From assembly GCF_902459615.1 (NCBI RefSeq), contig NZ_CABPSA010000006.1:124001-188000 (forward strand): 64,000 nt of DNA, written 5' to 3'. Origin of the DNA: Pandoraea commovens. GTDB lineage: Bacteria; Pseudomonadota; Gammaproteobacteria; Burkholderiales; Burkholderiaceae. The position numbers and the translations under genes were made by a program. Shown here in pieces: positions 8,848-17,950 of this stretch. The notes beneath the pieces are model-generated. The model did no database searches, was not told the DNA's origin, and saw only the letters and a program-made list of their open reading frames with translations. The first letter of the stretch is position 1, and every line of letters starts with the position of its first letter.

Positions 8848-9789
8848 TCACAGCGGCGTCATCACCGGCTCGCCCGTCTGATAGCGGCGGGTATTCTCCA
8901 TGAACATTGAGAGCGTGGCGGCTTCCGCTTCCGGCGAGCGGCCAGCGACGTGCGGACTCAGTACGATGTTCTGCAAGTCGATGAGTGCCGCAGGCGGCGA
9001 CGGCTCGCCTTCGTAGACGTCCAGCCCCGCGCCAGCGATCACGCCGTTGCGCAATGCATCGGCAAGCGCTGCGGTGTCGACGACGCTGCCGCGTCCCAGA
9101 TTGACGAGAAAGCCGTCTTTGCCCAGCGCACGCAGCACGTCGGCATTGATCATGTGATGGGACTCCGCTCCACCCGGTGCCGTGACCACCAGAATGTCGG
9201 CCCATTCGGCCAGCGCCGTCACGCTGTCGAAGTATTGATAGTGCGACGGGAGGTCGTCGCGACGGTTCCGGTTTCGGTAGCCAATCTGCATATCGAAGCC
9301 TTCGCCGCGTTTGGCGAACTGACGACCGACTGCGCCAAGGCCGACGATCCCGAGTTTCTTCCCGGCCACACCGGGCTGCATCGGCAGCGCGTCGCGCCAG
9401 ATGCCCTTGCGGCACGCCGCGTCATATTCCGGAATGCGCCGAATTGCGGCGAGCAGCAGGGCGAAGCCCTGATCCGCCACGGTCGGGGCATTGGCGCCTG
9501 CGCCATGCACCACCACGATGTTACGTGCGTGCATCGCCGGAATGTCCAGATTCTCGTAACCGGCACCGAGTGCGCTGACCAGCTCGACGTTCGGCAGATG
9601 CGTCAGCTCGGCGGCATTCATGCCGCGCGAACCGTTGGTGAGCACAAAACGCACGCGCTCACCCTCCGGTCCCCAGCCTTCCGGCGTCGGATGGTGGCTC
9701 GGGCGGTAGATCACTTCGAAACGGGTTTGCAGTTCGGACAACTGCTCGGGATGCATCGGGATGATGACCAGCAAGGGGGGCAGCGACAC
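8848..9789 (-). CDS. D-isomer specific 2-hydroxyacid dehydrogenase
   Basis: NAD(P)-dependent cytoplasmic dehydrogenase of about 313 residues that interconverts 2-oxoacids and D-2-hydroxyacids. The Rossmann fingerprint is GIVGLGAVGRQF. The catalytic Arg, Glu and His are in NLGRGSVVD, DVYEGEP and LSPHVAG. I prefer the GTG at 9789 because GGAG lies 7 bases upstream; a TTG two codons earlier is also open. The gene lies 120 bases downstream of the 3-hydroxybenzoate transporter gene on the same strand. It may be the distal member of that operon, acting on a 2-oxoacid product, but this is inference. Confidence 0.92.
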   Translation of the reverse strand: MSLPPLLVIIPMHPEQLSELQTRFEVIYRPSHHPTPEGWGPEGERVRFVLTNGSRGMNAAELTHLPNVELVSALGAGYENLDIPAMHARNIVVVHGAGANAPTVADQGFALLLAAIRRIPEYDAACRKGIWRDALPMQPGVAGKKLGIVGLGAVGRQFAKRGEGFDMQIGYRNRNRRDDLPSHYQYFDSVTALAEWADILVVTAPGGAESHHMINADVLRALGKDGFLVNLGRGSVVDTAALADALRNGVIAGAGLDVYEGEPSPPAALIDLQNIVLSPHVAGRSPEAEAATLSMFMENTRRYQTGEPVMTPL

Positions 9790-9908
9790 CTTCAATCTCC
9801 GTCAGAGGAATTTGGACCGACGGCGGCAGGTGTTCAGACACCTCGATTCGCCGTCAGTCCACACTCTATCCCTATCCGCGACGGATTGCGCGGTGCATCA
9901 ATGCCGGA

Positions 9909-11252
9909 TCAGGCCGCTGCTTCGACGGCGAGCACGGCTTGTCGGTGGCGAATGCGACCGAGCGTGAGCATCGTGAAACCGGCCAGCACCGCAGGTACGC
10001 CGATGGCGGCGAACAACGCGGGCATCGACCAGCCCATGGCGAGCATCGATGCGCCGCCGACCGACCCGACCACCGAACCCATGCGCCCGACACCGTTTGC
10101 CCAGCTCACGCCGGTCGCGCGGCAATCCGTCGGATAGAACTCGGCGGAGAGGGCGTTCGCGCCGACCTGACCGCCCGAGACGCAGAACCCGGCCCAGAAC
10201 ACGGCGACCGAAGCGAGCACCGGCGAACTGGCCAACGGGCCGACAGCGGCCACGCACACGCCTGCCAGTACGTAGGCGGCAGCGAGCACGTAATGCGGAT
10301 TGAAACGGTCCATCAGCCAGCCGAGCACGATGGCCCCGAGGGTGCCGCCGACCTGGAACATCGCTGTGACGATGGCCGCGTTACGCAGCGTCAGACCGTT
10401 CGTGCGAAGCAACGTGGGCAACCAGCTCGAGAGCAGGTAGATCACCAGCAGGCTCATGAAGAACGTCGCCCAGAAAAGCAACGTGCCACGCAGCAATTCC
10501 GGCTTGAAGAGATGGCGCACCGGCGACGTGGTCGACGGCTTCATCGCCACATTGAACGTTGCACCGCGCAGATCCTCATGCGGTGCGATGCGTTGCAGCG
10601 ACGCCGCTACGCGCTCCGGCGACTTGCCTGCCATCACCAGATAACGCACGGATTCAGGTAACGCGCGGATCAGGATCACGCCGAGCACGATGGGCATCAC
10701 GCCACCGACGATCAGCACCGAGCGCCAGCCGAACGCTTCGATCAGGCCTGCCGAAGCGAGGCCCCCCAAGGCGGAGCCGAGCGTGAAACCGCAGAACATC
10801 GTCGTCACAAGGAACGAACGGCGCGAGTCGGGGCAGTATTCCGACGTCAGCGTGATCGCGTTCGGCATCGCACCGCCGAGACCGAGACCCGTCAGGAAGC
10901 GCAGCGCGATGAGGTGCCACAGATCCATCGACCAGGCCGACGCGAGGCTCGCGACGCCGAAAAAAAGCACCGAGAAGATGAGGATGGTCTTGCGTCCGAG
11001 CTTGTCGGCGAGCGGGCCGAACAGGAACGCACCGGCCATCAGACCGGCAAGTCCTGCACCGAACAGCGGGGCGAGATGCGCGGGCGTGAGCGACCATTCG
11101 GCACGAATCGCGGGGGCGATGAAGCCGATGGCGGCGGTATCGAAACCGTCGATGGCGACGATCAGAAAGCACAGAACGACGATCATCATCTGGAACGGCG
11201 AGATGCGATGCCGATCGATGAACGCCGTCACGTTGATGGGATTCGCTGGCAT
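9909..11252 (-). CDS. mhbT: MFS transporter, 3-hydroxybenzoate/aromatic acid:H+ symporter
   Basis: Inner-membrane carrier of 447 residues with twelve predicted helices. It shows the AAHS-family signature in helix 1 (AIDGFDTAAIGFIAP) and the loop 2-3 motif GPLADKLGRKT; helix 11 carries NGVGRMGSVVGS. The family imports aromatic acids by proton symport. Its position at the end of a complete gentisate-pathway gene set points to 3-hydroxybenzoate or gentisate as substrate. The start has GGAGACACC-type Shine-Dalgarno sequence. It is a paralogue of the truncated carrier at the left edge. The symbol is assigned by analogy to the Klebsiella mhb cluster. Confidence 0.9.
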   Translation of the reverse strand: MPANPINVTAFIDRHRISPFQMMIVVLCFLIVAIDGFDTAAIGFIAPAIRAEWSLTPAHLAPLFGAGLAGLMAGAFLFGPLADKLGRKTILIFSVLFFGVASLASAWSMDLWHLIALRFLTGLGLGGAMPNAITLTSEYCPDSRRSFLVTTMFCGFTLGSALGGLASAGLIEAFGWRSVLIVGGVMPIVLGVILIRALPESVRYLVMAGKSPERVAASLQRIAPHEDLRGATFNVAMKPSTTSPVRHLFKPELLRGTLLFWATFFMSLLVIYLLSSWLPTLLRTNGLTLRNAAIVTAMFQVGGTLGAIVLGWLMDRFNPHYVLAAAYVLAGVCVAAVGPLASSPVLASVAVFWAGFCVSGGQVGANALSAEFYPTDCRATGVSWANGVGRMGSVVGSVGGASMLAMGWSMPALFAAIGVPAVLAGFTMLTLGRIRHRQAVLAVEAAA

Positions 11253-11313
11253 GGGGTGTCTCCTCTAAGGTGCCAGAAGCCGCGCGACAGCAGACAAGCG
11301 GTCGCGCGACGGG

Positions 11314-11346
11314 CCCACGCGGTAGAATTTTTTTGTTCCGCGTGGG
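11314..11346 (-). promoter_or_regulatory. Intercistronic hairpin between monooxygenase and transporter genes
   Basis: A perfect 9-bp inverted repeat (CCCACGCGG at 11314-11322, CCGCGTGGG at 11338-11346) encloses a 15-base loop containing seven A residues on the transcript. No U-tract follows the stem, so it is not a standard terminator. It could protect or attenuate the message ahead of the transporter gene. A 10-bp palindrome GTCGCGCGAC lies beside it at 11301-11310. Confidence 0.45.
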
Positions 11347-11363
11347 GTATTGCGGTTACTTGT

Positions 11364-12581
11364 TCATGCGTCGGCCAGCCACGGGGTTTGCGACAGGCAG
11401 TTCTCAGCGCGCCAGCCGTGCAGCCATTGCAGGGCGTCGTAGAACTGCGTCTGCGTGCGGCCCTTCCAGAGCGAGTTGCGCACCCAGCGATCCACGCCCT
11501 TGGCGTGATAGACGCGACCCATGTCGCGTGCGCCGTAAAGCACACGCGCGGTGCGCGGAATGCGGGCGTGTTCGTAGCGACGGAAGGCTTCGGTGAAGTC
11601 ACCGTTCGCGGCCGTGTAGGCGGCACCGAGCGTGACCGCGTCTTCGAGGGCCTGACACGCGCCTTGCGCGATGTACTGCGTCATCGGGTGCGCAGCGTCG
11701 CCGAGGATCGTCGCGCGGCCAAAGCTCCATTGCTCGACCGGGTCACGGTCGGCGGTGGCCCAGCGACGCCACGACGTCGGACGGTCGAGCATCTGGTGCG
11801 GCAATGCGTCGATGCCTTCGAAGTACGACAGCACTTCTTCCTTGCTGCCGTCGCGCACCCCCCCCACTTCCTGCTCGCGGCTATGGAAGGTCACGACGAG
11901 GTTGTATTGCTTTCCGCCGCGCAGCGGGTAATGCACGAGGTGGCAGTTCGGACCGGCCCACACGACCGGCGCGTTGACCTGCAAGTCCGTCGGCATGTTC
12001 TCTACGTCGACCACTGCACGGTAGACCACGTGGCCCGTCACGCGCGGCTCGTCGCCGATCAGTGCGGCGCGCACGGCGGATTTCACGCCATCGCAGCCGA
12101 TCACGGCGTCAGCGGTGTGACGCTCGCCATGCTGGTCGATGACGGTGACGCCATGCGCATCCTGTTCCAGCGACACGACGCGGGTGGCCGTGCGGAACTG
12201 GATTCGCGGATTGCGTTGTACGGCTTCGAGGATCGACAGATGAATGTCCGCGCGATGGATCACGGCGTACGGATTGCCGAAGCGTTCGCGATAAGGCGCG
12301 CCAACGTCGACTTCCGCGATGATGCTGCGGTCGATGGCGTCGCGCAGCGTGATGTGGTCGGTGAAGACCGAGCGTCCGCGGGCGGCTTCGCCGACGCCGA
12401 GCGCATCGAGTGCGGCGAAGGCGTTGGCTGCCAGCTGGATGCCCGCACCGATTTCGCCGATGGTCTCGGCCTGCTCCAGCAGTTCGATCTGCACGCCCTG
12501 ATTGGCGAGCGCGAGCGCGGCGGCGAGTCCGCCGATGCCGCCGCCGACGACCAGCGCTTTGGGTTGATGGGGTTGCGTCAT
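11364..12581 (-). CDS. mhbM: 3-hydroxybenzoate 6-monooxygenase
   Basis: FAD-dependent hydroxylase of 405 residues that converts 3-hydroxybenzoate to gentisate using NAD(P)H and O2. The fingerprint motifs are present in order: the FAD-binding VVGGGIGGLAAALALA near the N-terminus, the DG motif CDGVKSAVRAAL at about 165, and the second FAD motif ILGDAAHPMTQYIAQG at about 285. Start 12581 has GAGGAG 7 bases upstream; the open frame to 12626 is not needed. It lies within a run of genes for the rest of the gentisate route, which makes 3-hydroxybenzoate a more likely substrate than salicylate. Confidence 0.9.
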   Translation of the reverse strand: MTQPHQPKALVVGGGIGGLAAALALANQGVQIELLEQAETIGEIGAGIQLAANAFAALDALGVGEAARGRSVFTDHITLRDAIDRSIIAEVDVGAPYRERFGNPYAVIHRADIHLSILEAVQRNPRIQFRTATRVVSLEQDAHGVTVIDQHGERHTADAVIGCDGVKSAVRAALIGDEPRVTGHVVYRAVVDVENMPTDLQVNAPVVWAGPNCHLVHYPLRGGKQYNLVVTFHSREQEVGGVRDGSKEEVLSYFEGIDALPHQMLDRPTSWRRWATADRDPVEQWSFGRATILGDAAHPMTQYIAQGACQALEDAVTLGAAYTAANGDFTEAFRRYEHARIPRTARVLYGARDMGRVYHAKGVDRWVRNSLWKGRTQTQFYDALQWLHGWRAENCLSQTPWLADA

Positions 12582-12675
12582 GCTTGTCTCCTCGGGCAGT
12601 GTCTGCCCTCCTGCTTTTTCATTCACTTCCGGCGCAAGCTGCCAGCGTCGTGTGAGGACGCCGGCGTTACTTCAT

Positions 12676-13317
12676 TCACGCCGAGTAATCCGGTTGACGG
12701 CTGGGGGCCGCCGCAAGAAACGCCGGATGCGTTTCCGCCAGCGCGAACACCGCCATCGCGCGCGGATAAGCCGACAGGTCGCAACCCATGCGCTGTGCGT
12801 TGGCGATCTGCGGGATCAGGCAGACGTCGGCCAACGTGGGCGTGTCGCCGAAGCACCATGCGCCGTGCCCGTACCTCACCAGCAGACGCTCGACACCCGC
12901 CATGCCCTCGGCGACCCAGTGGCGATACCACGCGTCCTTCTGCTCGGCCGACAACCCGAGCGGCCCTTGCAGATACTTCAGGATGCGCAGGTTGTTCACC
13001 GGGTGGATGTCGCAACTGATGAGCATCGACAGTTCGAGCACGCGGGCGCGCGCTTCTATGTCCTGCGGCACCAGACGCGCTTGCGGATACTTCGCGTCGA
13101 GATAGTCGATGATGGCGAGCGACTGACCGAGCGAGACGTCGCCATCGACCAGCGCGGGTACGACAGCCGAGGCGTTCACTTCGTCGACATACGGCTGCGC
13201 GCGATGCTCACCGACACGGATGTTCACCGGAATCGTGTCGAACGCGAGTCCCTTGAGCGCGAGGGCGATGCGCACGCGGTACGACGTCGAACTGTTGAAA
13301 AAGCTGTAGAGCTGCAT
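12676..13317 (-). CDS. mhbI: Maleylpyruvate (maleylacetoacetate) isomerase, zeta-class GST
   Basis: Glutathione-dependent cis-trans isomerase of 213 residues that turns maleylpyruvate into fumarylpyruvate. The zeta-class signature SSTSYRVRIAL is at residues 9-19, replacing the usual tryptophan with tyrosine. The GSH-site QSLAIIDYL and the helical C-terminal domain (VNNLRILKYL, FGDTPTLADVCLIPQI) are typical. ATG 13317 has GAGG 8 bases upstream. It lies 10 bases after the fumarylpyruvate hydrolase gene in the same operon; in this context the substrate is the ring-cleavage product of gentisate. Confidence 0.93.
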   Translation of the reverse strand: MQLYSFFNSSTSYRVRIALALKGLAFDTIPVNIRVGEHRAQPYVDEVNASAVVPALVDGDVSLGQSLAIIDYLDAKYPQARLVPQDIEARARVLELSMLISCDIHPVNNLRILKYLQGPLGLSAEQKDAWYRHWVAEGMAGVERLLVRYGHGAWCFGDTPTLADVCLIPQIANAQRMGCDLSAYPRAMAVFALAETHPAFLAAAPSRQPDYSA

Positions 13318-13327
13318 GACCGTTGCC

Positions 13328-14026
13328 TCAGACCACGCGCACCGTGATCTCGCCGAGACCTTCGACGGCCGTGACCATCGTCTCGCCTGCCTTGACCGGG
13401 CCAACACCTTCCGGGGTGCCCGTGTAGATCAGGTCGCCCGGTTCAAGACGGAAGAATTGCGACAGGTACGAAACCGTCTCAGCCACCGACCAGATCAGAT
13501 GCGTGACGTCGCTCTTTTGCTTCTGAACGCCGTCCACGGTCAGCGAGATCGCGGCCTTTTCGACATGACCGACGCTGGAGACCGGATGGATCGGGCCAAT
13601 CGGTGCCGACGCATCGAAGGCCTTGCCGATTTCCCACGGACGGCCCATCTCGCGCATCTTCATTTGCAGATCGCGACGCGTCATATCCAGACCGACGGCG
13701 TAACCCCAAACGTGTTCCAGTGCCTGATCGAGCGGAATGTCCGAACCGGCCTTACCGATTACGGCGACCAGTTCGGCTTCGTAGTGGTAGTTGCTCGTCT
13801 GCGCCGGGTACTTCAGTTCCAGCGTGTCGCCGTATGCAACCGGCAGCACGGCGTCGGCGGGCTTGCAGAAGAAGAACGGCGGTTCGCGGTCCGGATCGAA
13901 GCCCATTTCGCGGGCATGGGCGGCGTAGTTGCGGCCGACGCAGTACACGCGACGCACGGCGAACTGGTCGTTGCTGCCGACAACGGGAATGCCGACGATG
14001 GCGGGCGGAGTGAAGACGTAGGACAT
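13328..14026 (-). CDS. mhbH: Fumarylpyruvate hydrolase, FAH family
   Basis: Cytoplasmic hydrolase of 232 residues that splits fumarylpyruvate into fumarate and pyruvate, the last step of the gentisate pathway. It has the FAH fold with metal ligands in YHYEAELVAVIG (ExE pair) and the Asp of GLDMTRRDLQ. The opening YCVGRNYAAHAREMG and the ending YTGTPEGVGPVKAGE are characteristic. It lies 46 bases downstream of the gentisate dioxygenase gene. Confidence 0.93.
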   Translation of the reverse strand: MSYVFTPPAIVGIPVVGSNDQFAVRRVYCVGRNYAAHAREMGFDPDREPPFFFCKPADAVLPVAYGDTLELKYPAQTSNYHYEAELVAVIGKAGSDIPLDQALEHVWGYAVGLDMTRRDLQMKMREMGRPWEIGKAFDASAPIGPIHPVSSVGHVEKAAISLTVDGVQKQKSDVTHLIWSVAETVSYLSQFFRLEPGDLIYTGTPEGVGPVKAGETMVTAVEGLGEITVRVV

Positions 14027-14072
14027 GGTGATGGACTCAGCGAATAAGGTGAAGGAAGGGTGATCGGGTGGC

Positions 14073-15110
14073 TCAGGTACGGGACTCGCGCAGCAGGTTC
14101 AGCGCGGCGAGCACCGGGCGGTCGGAGTAGCTGAACAGCACGGCGTCGTCGAGTGCAGCGAGTTGCACTGGTGCCCATGACGGCACCACGAAGTGATCGC
14201 GCGGTTCGAACTGGAACACGTCGTCGCCGATGCGCACCGTGCCGCGGCCTTCGACGACCGAGAACACCGTCGCATCGGTGCTGCGATAGGTCTTGCCCTG
14301 GAAGCCCGCCGGGAGGTATTGCATGAACGTCGCCATCGTCGGCATCGGCCAGCCACCCGTCGCCGGATTGACGTAGCGCAGCTTGATGCCGTCCCACGGA
14401 TCGAGTTCACCGTTGCGATACAGCGTGTCGAGCGCTTCGCGCGAGCGGGCGTACGGGTAGCTGAAGATCGGCGACGTCGGATCGCTGACCTTGTGATGCA
14501 CTGGCAGCATGTTGAAGCCATAGCGCGCGAAGCTATCGCCTTCGGGGCGCTGCACGGGTTGCTGCGATTCGGGGTAGTTCTCGGCGAAACCGGCATCGAA
14601 GTACTGCACGAGCGGGATGTCCAGGCCGTCGAGCCAGACGACCGGCTCGCCGTCGGACGGATTGCCGTGGTCGTGCCACGTCCACGACGGCGTGATGATG
14701 AAGTCGCCGGGGTGCATCGTGGTGCGCTCGCCGTTGACGGCCGTCCATGCGCCGCTGCCTTCCACGATGAAGCGCAGCGCGGACTGCGTGTGGCGATGGC
14801 TCGGGGCGATTTCGCCCGGCAGGATCAGTTGCAGTCCGGCGTAGAGCGAACCGGTGATGCTCGACGACCCCGGCGTGCCGGGGTTTTGCAGAATCAACAC
14901 GCGCCGCACGGCTTCTTCGGCACTGATGACGCGGCCCGCTTCCATCACGAGCGGGCGCACTTCGTTGTATTTCCAGATGGCGGGCACGACGCGCGGGCGT
15001 GGCTGCGGCGGCACCAGGCTGTGCAGCGATTCCCACAGCGGGGCCATGTGGTTGTGACCGATGTGTTCGTAATAGGCAGCGCGTTCGGCGCTGGGGGCGC
15101 GGTCGGACAT
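14073..15110 (-). CDS. mhbD: Gentisate 1,2-dioxygenase
   Basis: Bicupin Fe(II) ring-cleavage dioxygenase of 345 residues converting gentisate and O2 to maleylpyruvate. The first cupin contains the metal histidines in [13 protein letters not shown] with [18 protein letters not shown]; the second cupin ([16 protein letters not shown]) is degenerate, as in the family. Start 15110 follows GGAGA 5 bases upstream; a second ATG at 15122 overlaps that ribosome site and is less likely. It is the first gene of the operon and sits divergent from a LysR regulator, with a TATAAC -10 box and a palindromic operator in between. Confidence 0.95.
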   Translation of the reverse strand: MSDRAPSAERAAYYEHIGHNHMAPLWESLHSLVPPQPRPRVVPAIWKYNEVRPLVMEAGRVISAEEAVRRVLILQNPGTPGSSSITGSLYAGLQLILPGEIAPSHRHTQSALRFIVEGSGAWTAVNGERTTMHPGDFIITPSWTWHDHGNPSDGEPVVWLDGLDIPLVQYFDAGFAENYPESQQPVQRPEGDSFARYGFNMLPVHHKVSDPTSPIFSYPYARSREALDTLYRNGELDPWDGIKLRYVNPATGGWPMPTMATFMQYLPAGFQGKTYRSTDATVFSVVEGRGTVRIGDDVFQFEPRDHFVVPSWAPVQLAALDDAVLFSYSDRPVLAALNLLRESRT

Positions 15111-15201
15111 GCTTGTCTCCATGTTGGAAGGGGGCCCGGTTGGCTCGTCTGGCGACTGTCGCAGACGGCGTTGCGTGGTGCTTTTCGGGTCTATGAATAG
15201 C

Positions 15202-15271
15202 GTTATACTCGGCGAGACATATTCTTTGAAATGAAAAAATCATCGGATCCATACGAAAAAACGTATGGATC
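15202..15271 (-). promoter_or_regulatory. Gentisate operon promoter with LysR-type operator
   Basis: On the minus strand a -10 box TATAAC lies at 15202-15207 with a weak -35. Upstream of it is a perfect dyad: GATCCATACG at 15246-15255, an A6 spacer, and CGTATGGATC at 15262-15271. Its centre would fall about 63 bases upstream of the expected transcription start, the usual position of a LysR activator recognition site. A smaller dyad CTCG-G-CGAG at 15208-15216 lies next to the -10 and could be the activation half-site. The elements are visible; the binding protein is inferred to be the adjacent LysR. Confidence 0.7.
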
Positions 15272-15315
15272 GAGGGATTTGAGCGGTACCCACCCGAGGT
15301 GCCCGGAGACAGCCC

Positions 15316-16266
15316 ATGGATTGGACGCAACGACTACGTCTGCGCAACTTGCAGATGCTGCTGACCCTCGCGGAGACGGGCAACATGAGCCAGTCCGCCG
15401 CGTTGCTCAACACGACGCAGCCCGGTTTGTCCAAGTGGCTCAAGGATCTGGAGGACGACATCGGTCTGCCGCTGTTTGAGCGTCAGGCGCGCGGACTGCG
15501 GCCGACGTCATACGGCGAAGCGCTGATTCAGCACGCGCGACGCATCGAAGCGCAGCTCGACACGGCACGCGACGATCTCGACGCCATGCGCGAAGGCGGG
15601 AGTGGGCTGGTGGCGATTGGGACGTCGGGCGCGTCGTCGGCGGATACGGTGCCGCTCGCGGTACTGCTGCTCCTGCAACGCATGCCCCGCGTGCAGGCGC
15701 GCGTTGTCGAAAATACGATGGACCGACTGATGAATCAGTTGGCGCATAGCGAGATCGACATCGTCGTCGGACGCTCCGCCCCCGAGTTGCAGGACCGAAA
15801 CGTGCGCACGGAGGCGCTGTATCTGGAGCCGCTGCACTTCGTCGCACGCACGCGGCATCCGGTGTTTTCGTTACCGACGGTGGATTGGGCGAATATTCAG
15901 CGCTACCGCTGGGTCGTCTGGCCGCGAGGCACGCCGATTCGCAATGCGCTGGAGTCGGCACTGGCCGAAGCGGGGTATCCGCTGCCGAACGACACCGTCG
16001 AATCGAACTCGACGATTCTCAATCTCACATTGCTCAACAACAGCGACATGATCGGTCTGGCGTCGCACCGCACGGCAAGCCGCCTGCAGGCGCTTGGGGC
16101 GTTGCGCATCGTGCCGCTGCGTCTGGCAGGGTTCGGTGGTGTCTCGATGTACTGGCGGGATGATGGTGCGAACCGCGCCGCAGTGGTCGAAGCGCTAGAG
16201 TGCCTACGCTCGGCAGCCAAACGTTCGACGGGGGATTTGGTGGAAGGGGTGGGGGGAGAGGGGTGA
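15316..16266 (+). CDS. LysR-family regulator of the gentisate operon
   Basis: Transcriptional regulator of 316 residues. The N-terminal winged HTH (RLRNLQMLLTLAETGNMSQS, then AALLNTTQPGLSKWLKDLE) is followed by the two-lobed effector-binding domain from about residue 95. GGAGA lies 6 bases before ATG 15316. It is divergent from the gentisate dioxygenase gene with a 26-bp dyad between them, the classic layout of an activator that senses 3-hydroxybenzoate or gentisate. The effector is inferred. Confidence 0.92.
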   Translation: MDWTQRLRLRNLQMLLTLAETGNMSQSAALLNTTQPGLSKWLKDLEDDIGLPLFERQARGLRPTSYGEALIQHARRIEAQLDTARDDLDAMREGGSGLVAIGTSGASSADTVPLAVLLLLQRMPRVQARVVENTMDRLMNQLAHSEIDIVVGRSAPELQDRNVRTEALYLEPLHFVARTRHPVFSLPTVDWANIQRYRWVVWPRGTPIRNALESALAEAGYPLPNDTVESNSTILNLTLLNNSDMIGLASHRTASRLQALGALRIVPLRLAGFGGVSMYWRDDGANRAAVVEALECLRSAAKRSTGDLVEGVGGEG

Positions 16267-16300
16267 AGCGCGAATACCGCCTCACCCGGAAGCTAGCCGA

Positions 16301-16698
16301 CTAGCAAACAAGATCGTGGATCGTCTCCCCTAATTTTCTAAGGAAGCGTGAAACATCGCGTGTCGATTGTCTGTCAATTGCAGACTTTGCCTCCGCGTCG
16401 GCTTCAATATCGGCCTCGTGCACGATGGCATTCCTCCGTCGAACGATTTCCCTCAACGTACTTCGAACGACCTTTTCGGCGTTGTCGGCCGGCTTCCTCG
16501 GTAGATTTCTACCATCCCAATCCGAATGAGATCGTGTAGCAGCTTATCGAAAGCGCTCACCGAACTGACAATTTTCGACCTCAGCAAGTCGTCGTAGCTC
16601 GATGTAGCGCGAGCGTTCTCAATCAACCTATCGTAGATGTCGGTAAGCGCATCCACGTCGTTCATATTGGATTCAAAGGCGGACAGCGACTTAAGCAT
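16301..16698 (-). pseudogene. HEPN-domain nuclease (RiboL-PSP-HEPN / MAE_28990-like), frameshifted and internally deleted
   Basis: The first part (16698 to the stop at 16453) reads LSAFESNMNDVDALTDIYD and VSAFDKLLHDLIRIGMVEIY, the N-terminal helices of the HEPN nuclease family found next to ParA-like ATPases. The C-terminal half is in a different frame, running from about 16505 to the stop at 16301: DNAEKVVRSTLREIVRRRN and then AIVHEADIEADAEAK. It carries the catalytic R-x4-H motif RNAIVH at 16418-16435. The central part of the family, which I estimate at about 60 residues, is missing at the join. So an internal deletion plus a frameshift has broken the gene. The start codon overlaps the stop of the ParA-like gene (ATGCTTAA), showing original translational coupling. 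A programmed frameshift is possible but unlikely given the missing centre. Confidence 0.7.
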
Positions 16699-17608
16699 TT
16701 TCCATCAACGTAACAAGTTTGTTAGCAACATCCGTCAAGGGACACGTGAGCCGCGCATCTTGCGACTGCGGCAATTCCCCCAAGCGGAAATCCTGCCGAT
16801 TCAACACGGCCGCGTAGATGTCGTTTGAGAAGGTCATTCCAGCTGTTGCTAGCAGTGGGATGAGTTCTTTCGCGAGCGCTGCATTAATTTCTGCTGCGTA
16901 TGCAACATGAGTTGCCTGCGAATCGCCGCATTGCGGAACTAACGTTCCTCCAAACTTCGGTATGCCAGGGCGTAATGGGTACGACGAGTCGCTCAACCTT
17001 TCCATCGAGCCGGACTTCCAGCGACTCCATCGAGGCAGCACAGCTGTCATTGTTCGCAACGCCATGGCGAAGAACGGGTCGTGGCATGCTGGTATGGCGA
17101 AGACGTCGCTGTGGAGAAAGAGATTTTGGTTCGTGGGACTGAGTCCCGGCGCCAGGTTGATTAACGTGAAATCGATGTCGTATTTGGTTTCGACCAGTGA
17201 CATCAGTTCGTTAAATGCGCCGGGTATGCATCCGAGTGTCGTGAAGGTGTCTCGTGCATCGTGCGCATATCCCAGAAGGAAGTCGTATTCCGATAAGTTT
17301 GGGTGGCCCGGCAGCAAACGAAAATCTTGGGCGTGCGCAACTTTTGGACAGGCAATTGCCCTGATGGGGTCAGGGTGCCAGTGAAACACGTTTTGCACGC
17401 CGTCTTTCAAGTTGTGCAGGCGTGTGTGCTCGTTCAGATAGTAACGATCGAAACCCTCGCCCAGCGTCAGTCGCGTTAGGCTGCACTGCGGGTCGGCGTC
17501 TACCATCAACACGCGATAGTTCTCCGCCAGTGTGCGTCCCAAGTTGTAAATGGATGGCGTATTGCTAATGCTACCGGTATGGTTGAACAGGACCAGGCGT
17601 TTTGCCAT
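16691..17608 (-). CDS. ParA-like (AAA_31) ATPase with degenerate nucleotide-binding motifs
   Basis: Protein of 305 residues with the deviant-Walker ParA/MinD fold: [20 protein letters not shown] at the N-terminus, [18 protein letters not shown] at about 40, [16 protein letters not shown] at about 110, and a Walker-B-like [15 protein letters not shown] at about 160. In relatives the first motif reads FNHKGGxSKTTT; here both lysines are replaced (T and N), and the Walker B aspartate is N. ATP hydrolysis is therefore doubtful. AGGAGG lies 7 bases before ATG 17608. Base composition is clearly lower in GC than the flanks, pointing to acquisition by transfer. The downstream HEPN gene overlaps its stop. 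A defence or toxin-antitoxin role is plausible from the pairing but unproven. Confidence 0.75.
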   Translation of the reverse strand: MAKRLVLFNHTGSISNTPSIYNLGRTLAENYRVLMVDADPQCSLTRLTLGEGFDRYYLNEHTRLHNLKDGVQNVFHWHPDPIRAIACPKVAHAQDFRLLPGHPNLSEYDFLLGYAHDARDTFTTLGCIPGAFNELMSLVETKYDIDFTLINLAPGLSPTNQNLFLHSDVFAIPACHDPFFAMALRTMTAVLPRWSRWKSGSMERLSDSSYPLRPGIPKFGGTLVPQCGDSQATHVAYAAEINAALAKELIPLLATAGMTFSNDIYAAVLNRQDFRLGELPQSQDARLTCPLTDVANKLVTLMENA

Positions 17609-17950
17609 ATCGCGCCTCCTTGGGAAGGGAAAGGTGTGCCATGCGGACTTTGCCTGCACATGATTGAAAGGCAACGGTTGAGCTTGGGGAATCATCATTG
17701 CGAGTGCCGACGTTTGCTAACAGGACCAAAAGTCTTACAAGGATTCCCGTACCCCGCTGATACTCGGGAAGAAGCCGCTGAATCGAAACCTCATTGCGAT
17801 CAAAGGCTTAGCGCCGACCCCGAACGGGCACTTATCCGAACTTCCCCATACCCGCCGCGCCCCGGTAGAAAACCTGCACCCCAAACCCCAAAGCGGCCCG
17901 AGCGGTTTGCTAAACTTGCCGCCTGTCGAAGTCACTCTCTCGGGGCGTCA
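17609..17950. other. Gene-free interval between the ParA-like gene and ruvA
   Basis: 342 bases without a credible gene. An open frame continues upstream from ruvA but has neither family similarity nor a ribosome site. The ruvA promoter must lie here; I see no convincing -35/-10 pair, tRNA or attachment-site repeat. Confidence 0.5.

Noticed and set aside
10914-13019. 701-codon open frame antisense to the transporter, monooxygenase and isomerase genes
   Set aside because: It covers three well-supported genes on the opposite strand, its translation is low-complexity (Arg, Asp, His rich), and it crosses their intergenic gaps.
14193-15200. 335-codon open frame antisense to gentisate dioxygenase
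   Set aside because: Antisense mirror without motifs; the dioxygenase is certain.
17579-17950. N-terminal extension of ruvA by 124 codons
   Set aside because: RuvA has a fixed start at MIGRISG; the extension has no family similarity and overlaps the ParA-like gene start.
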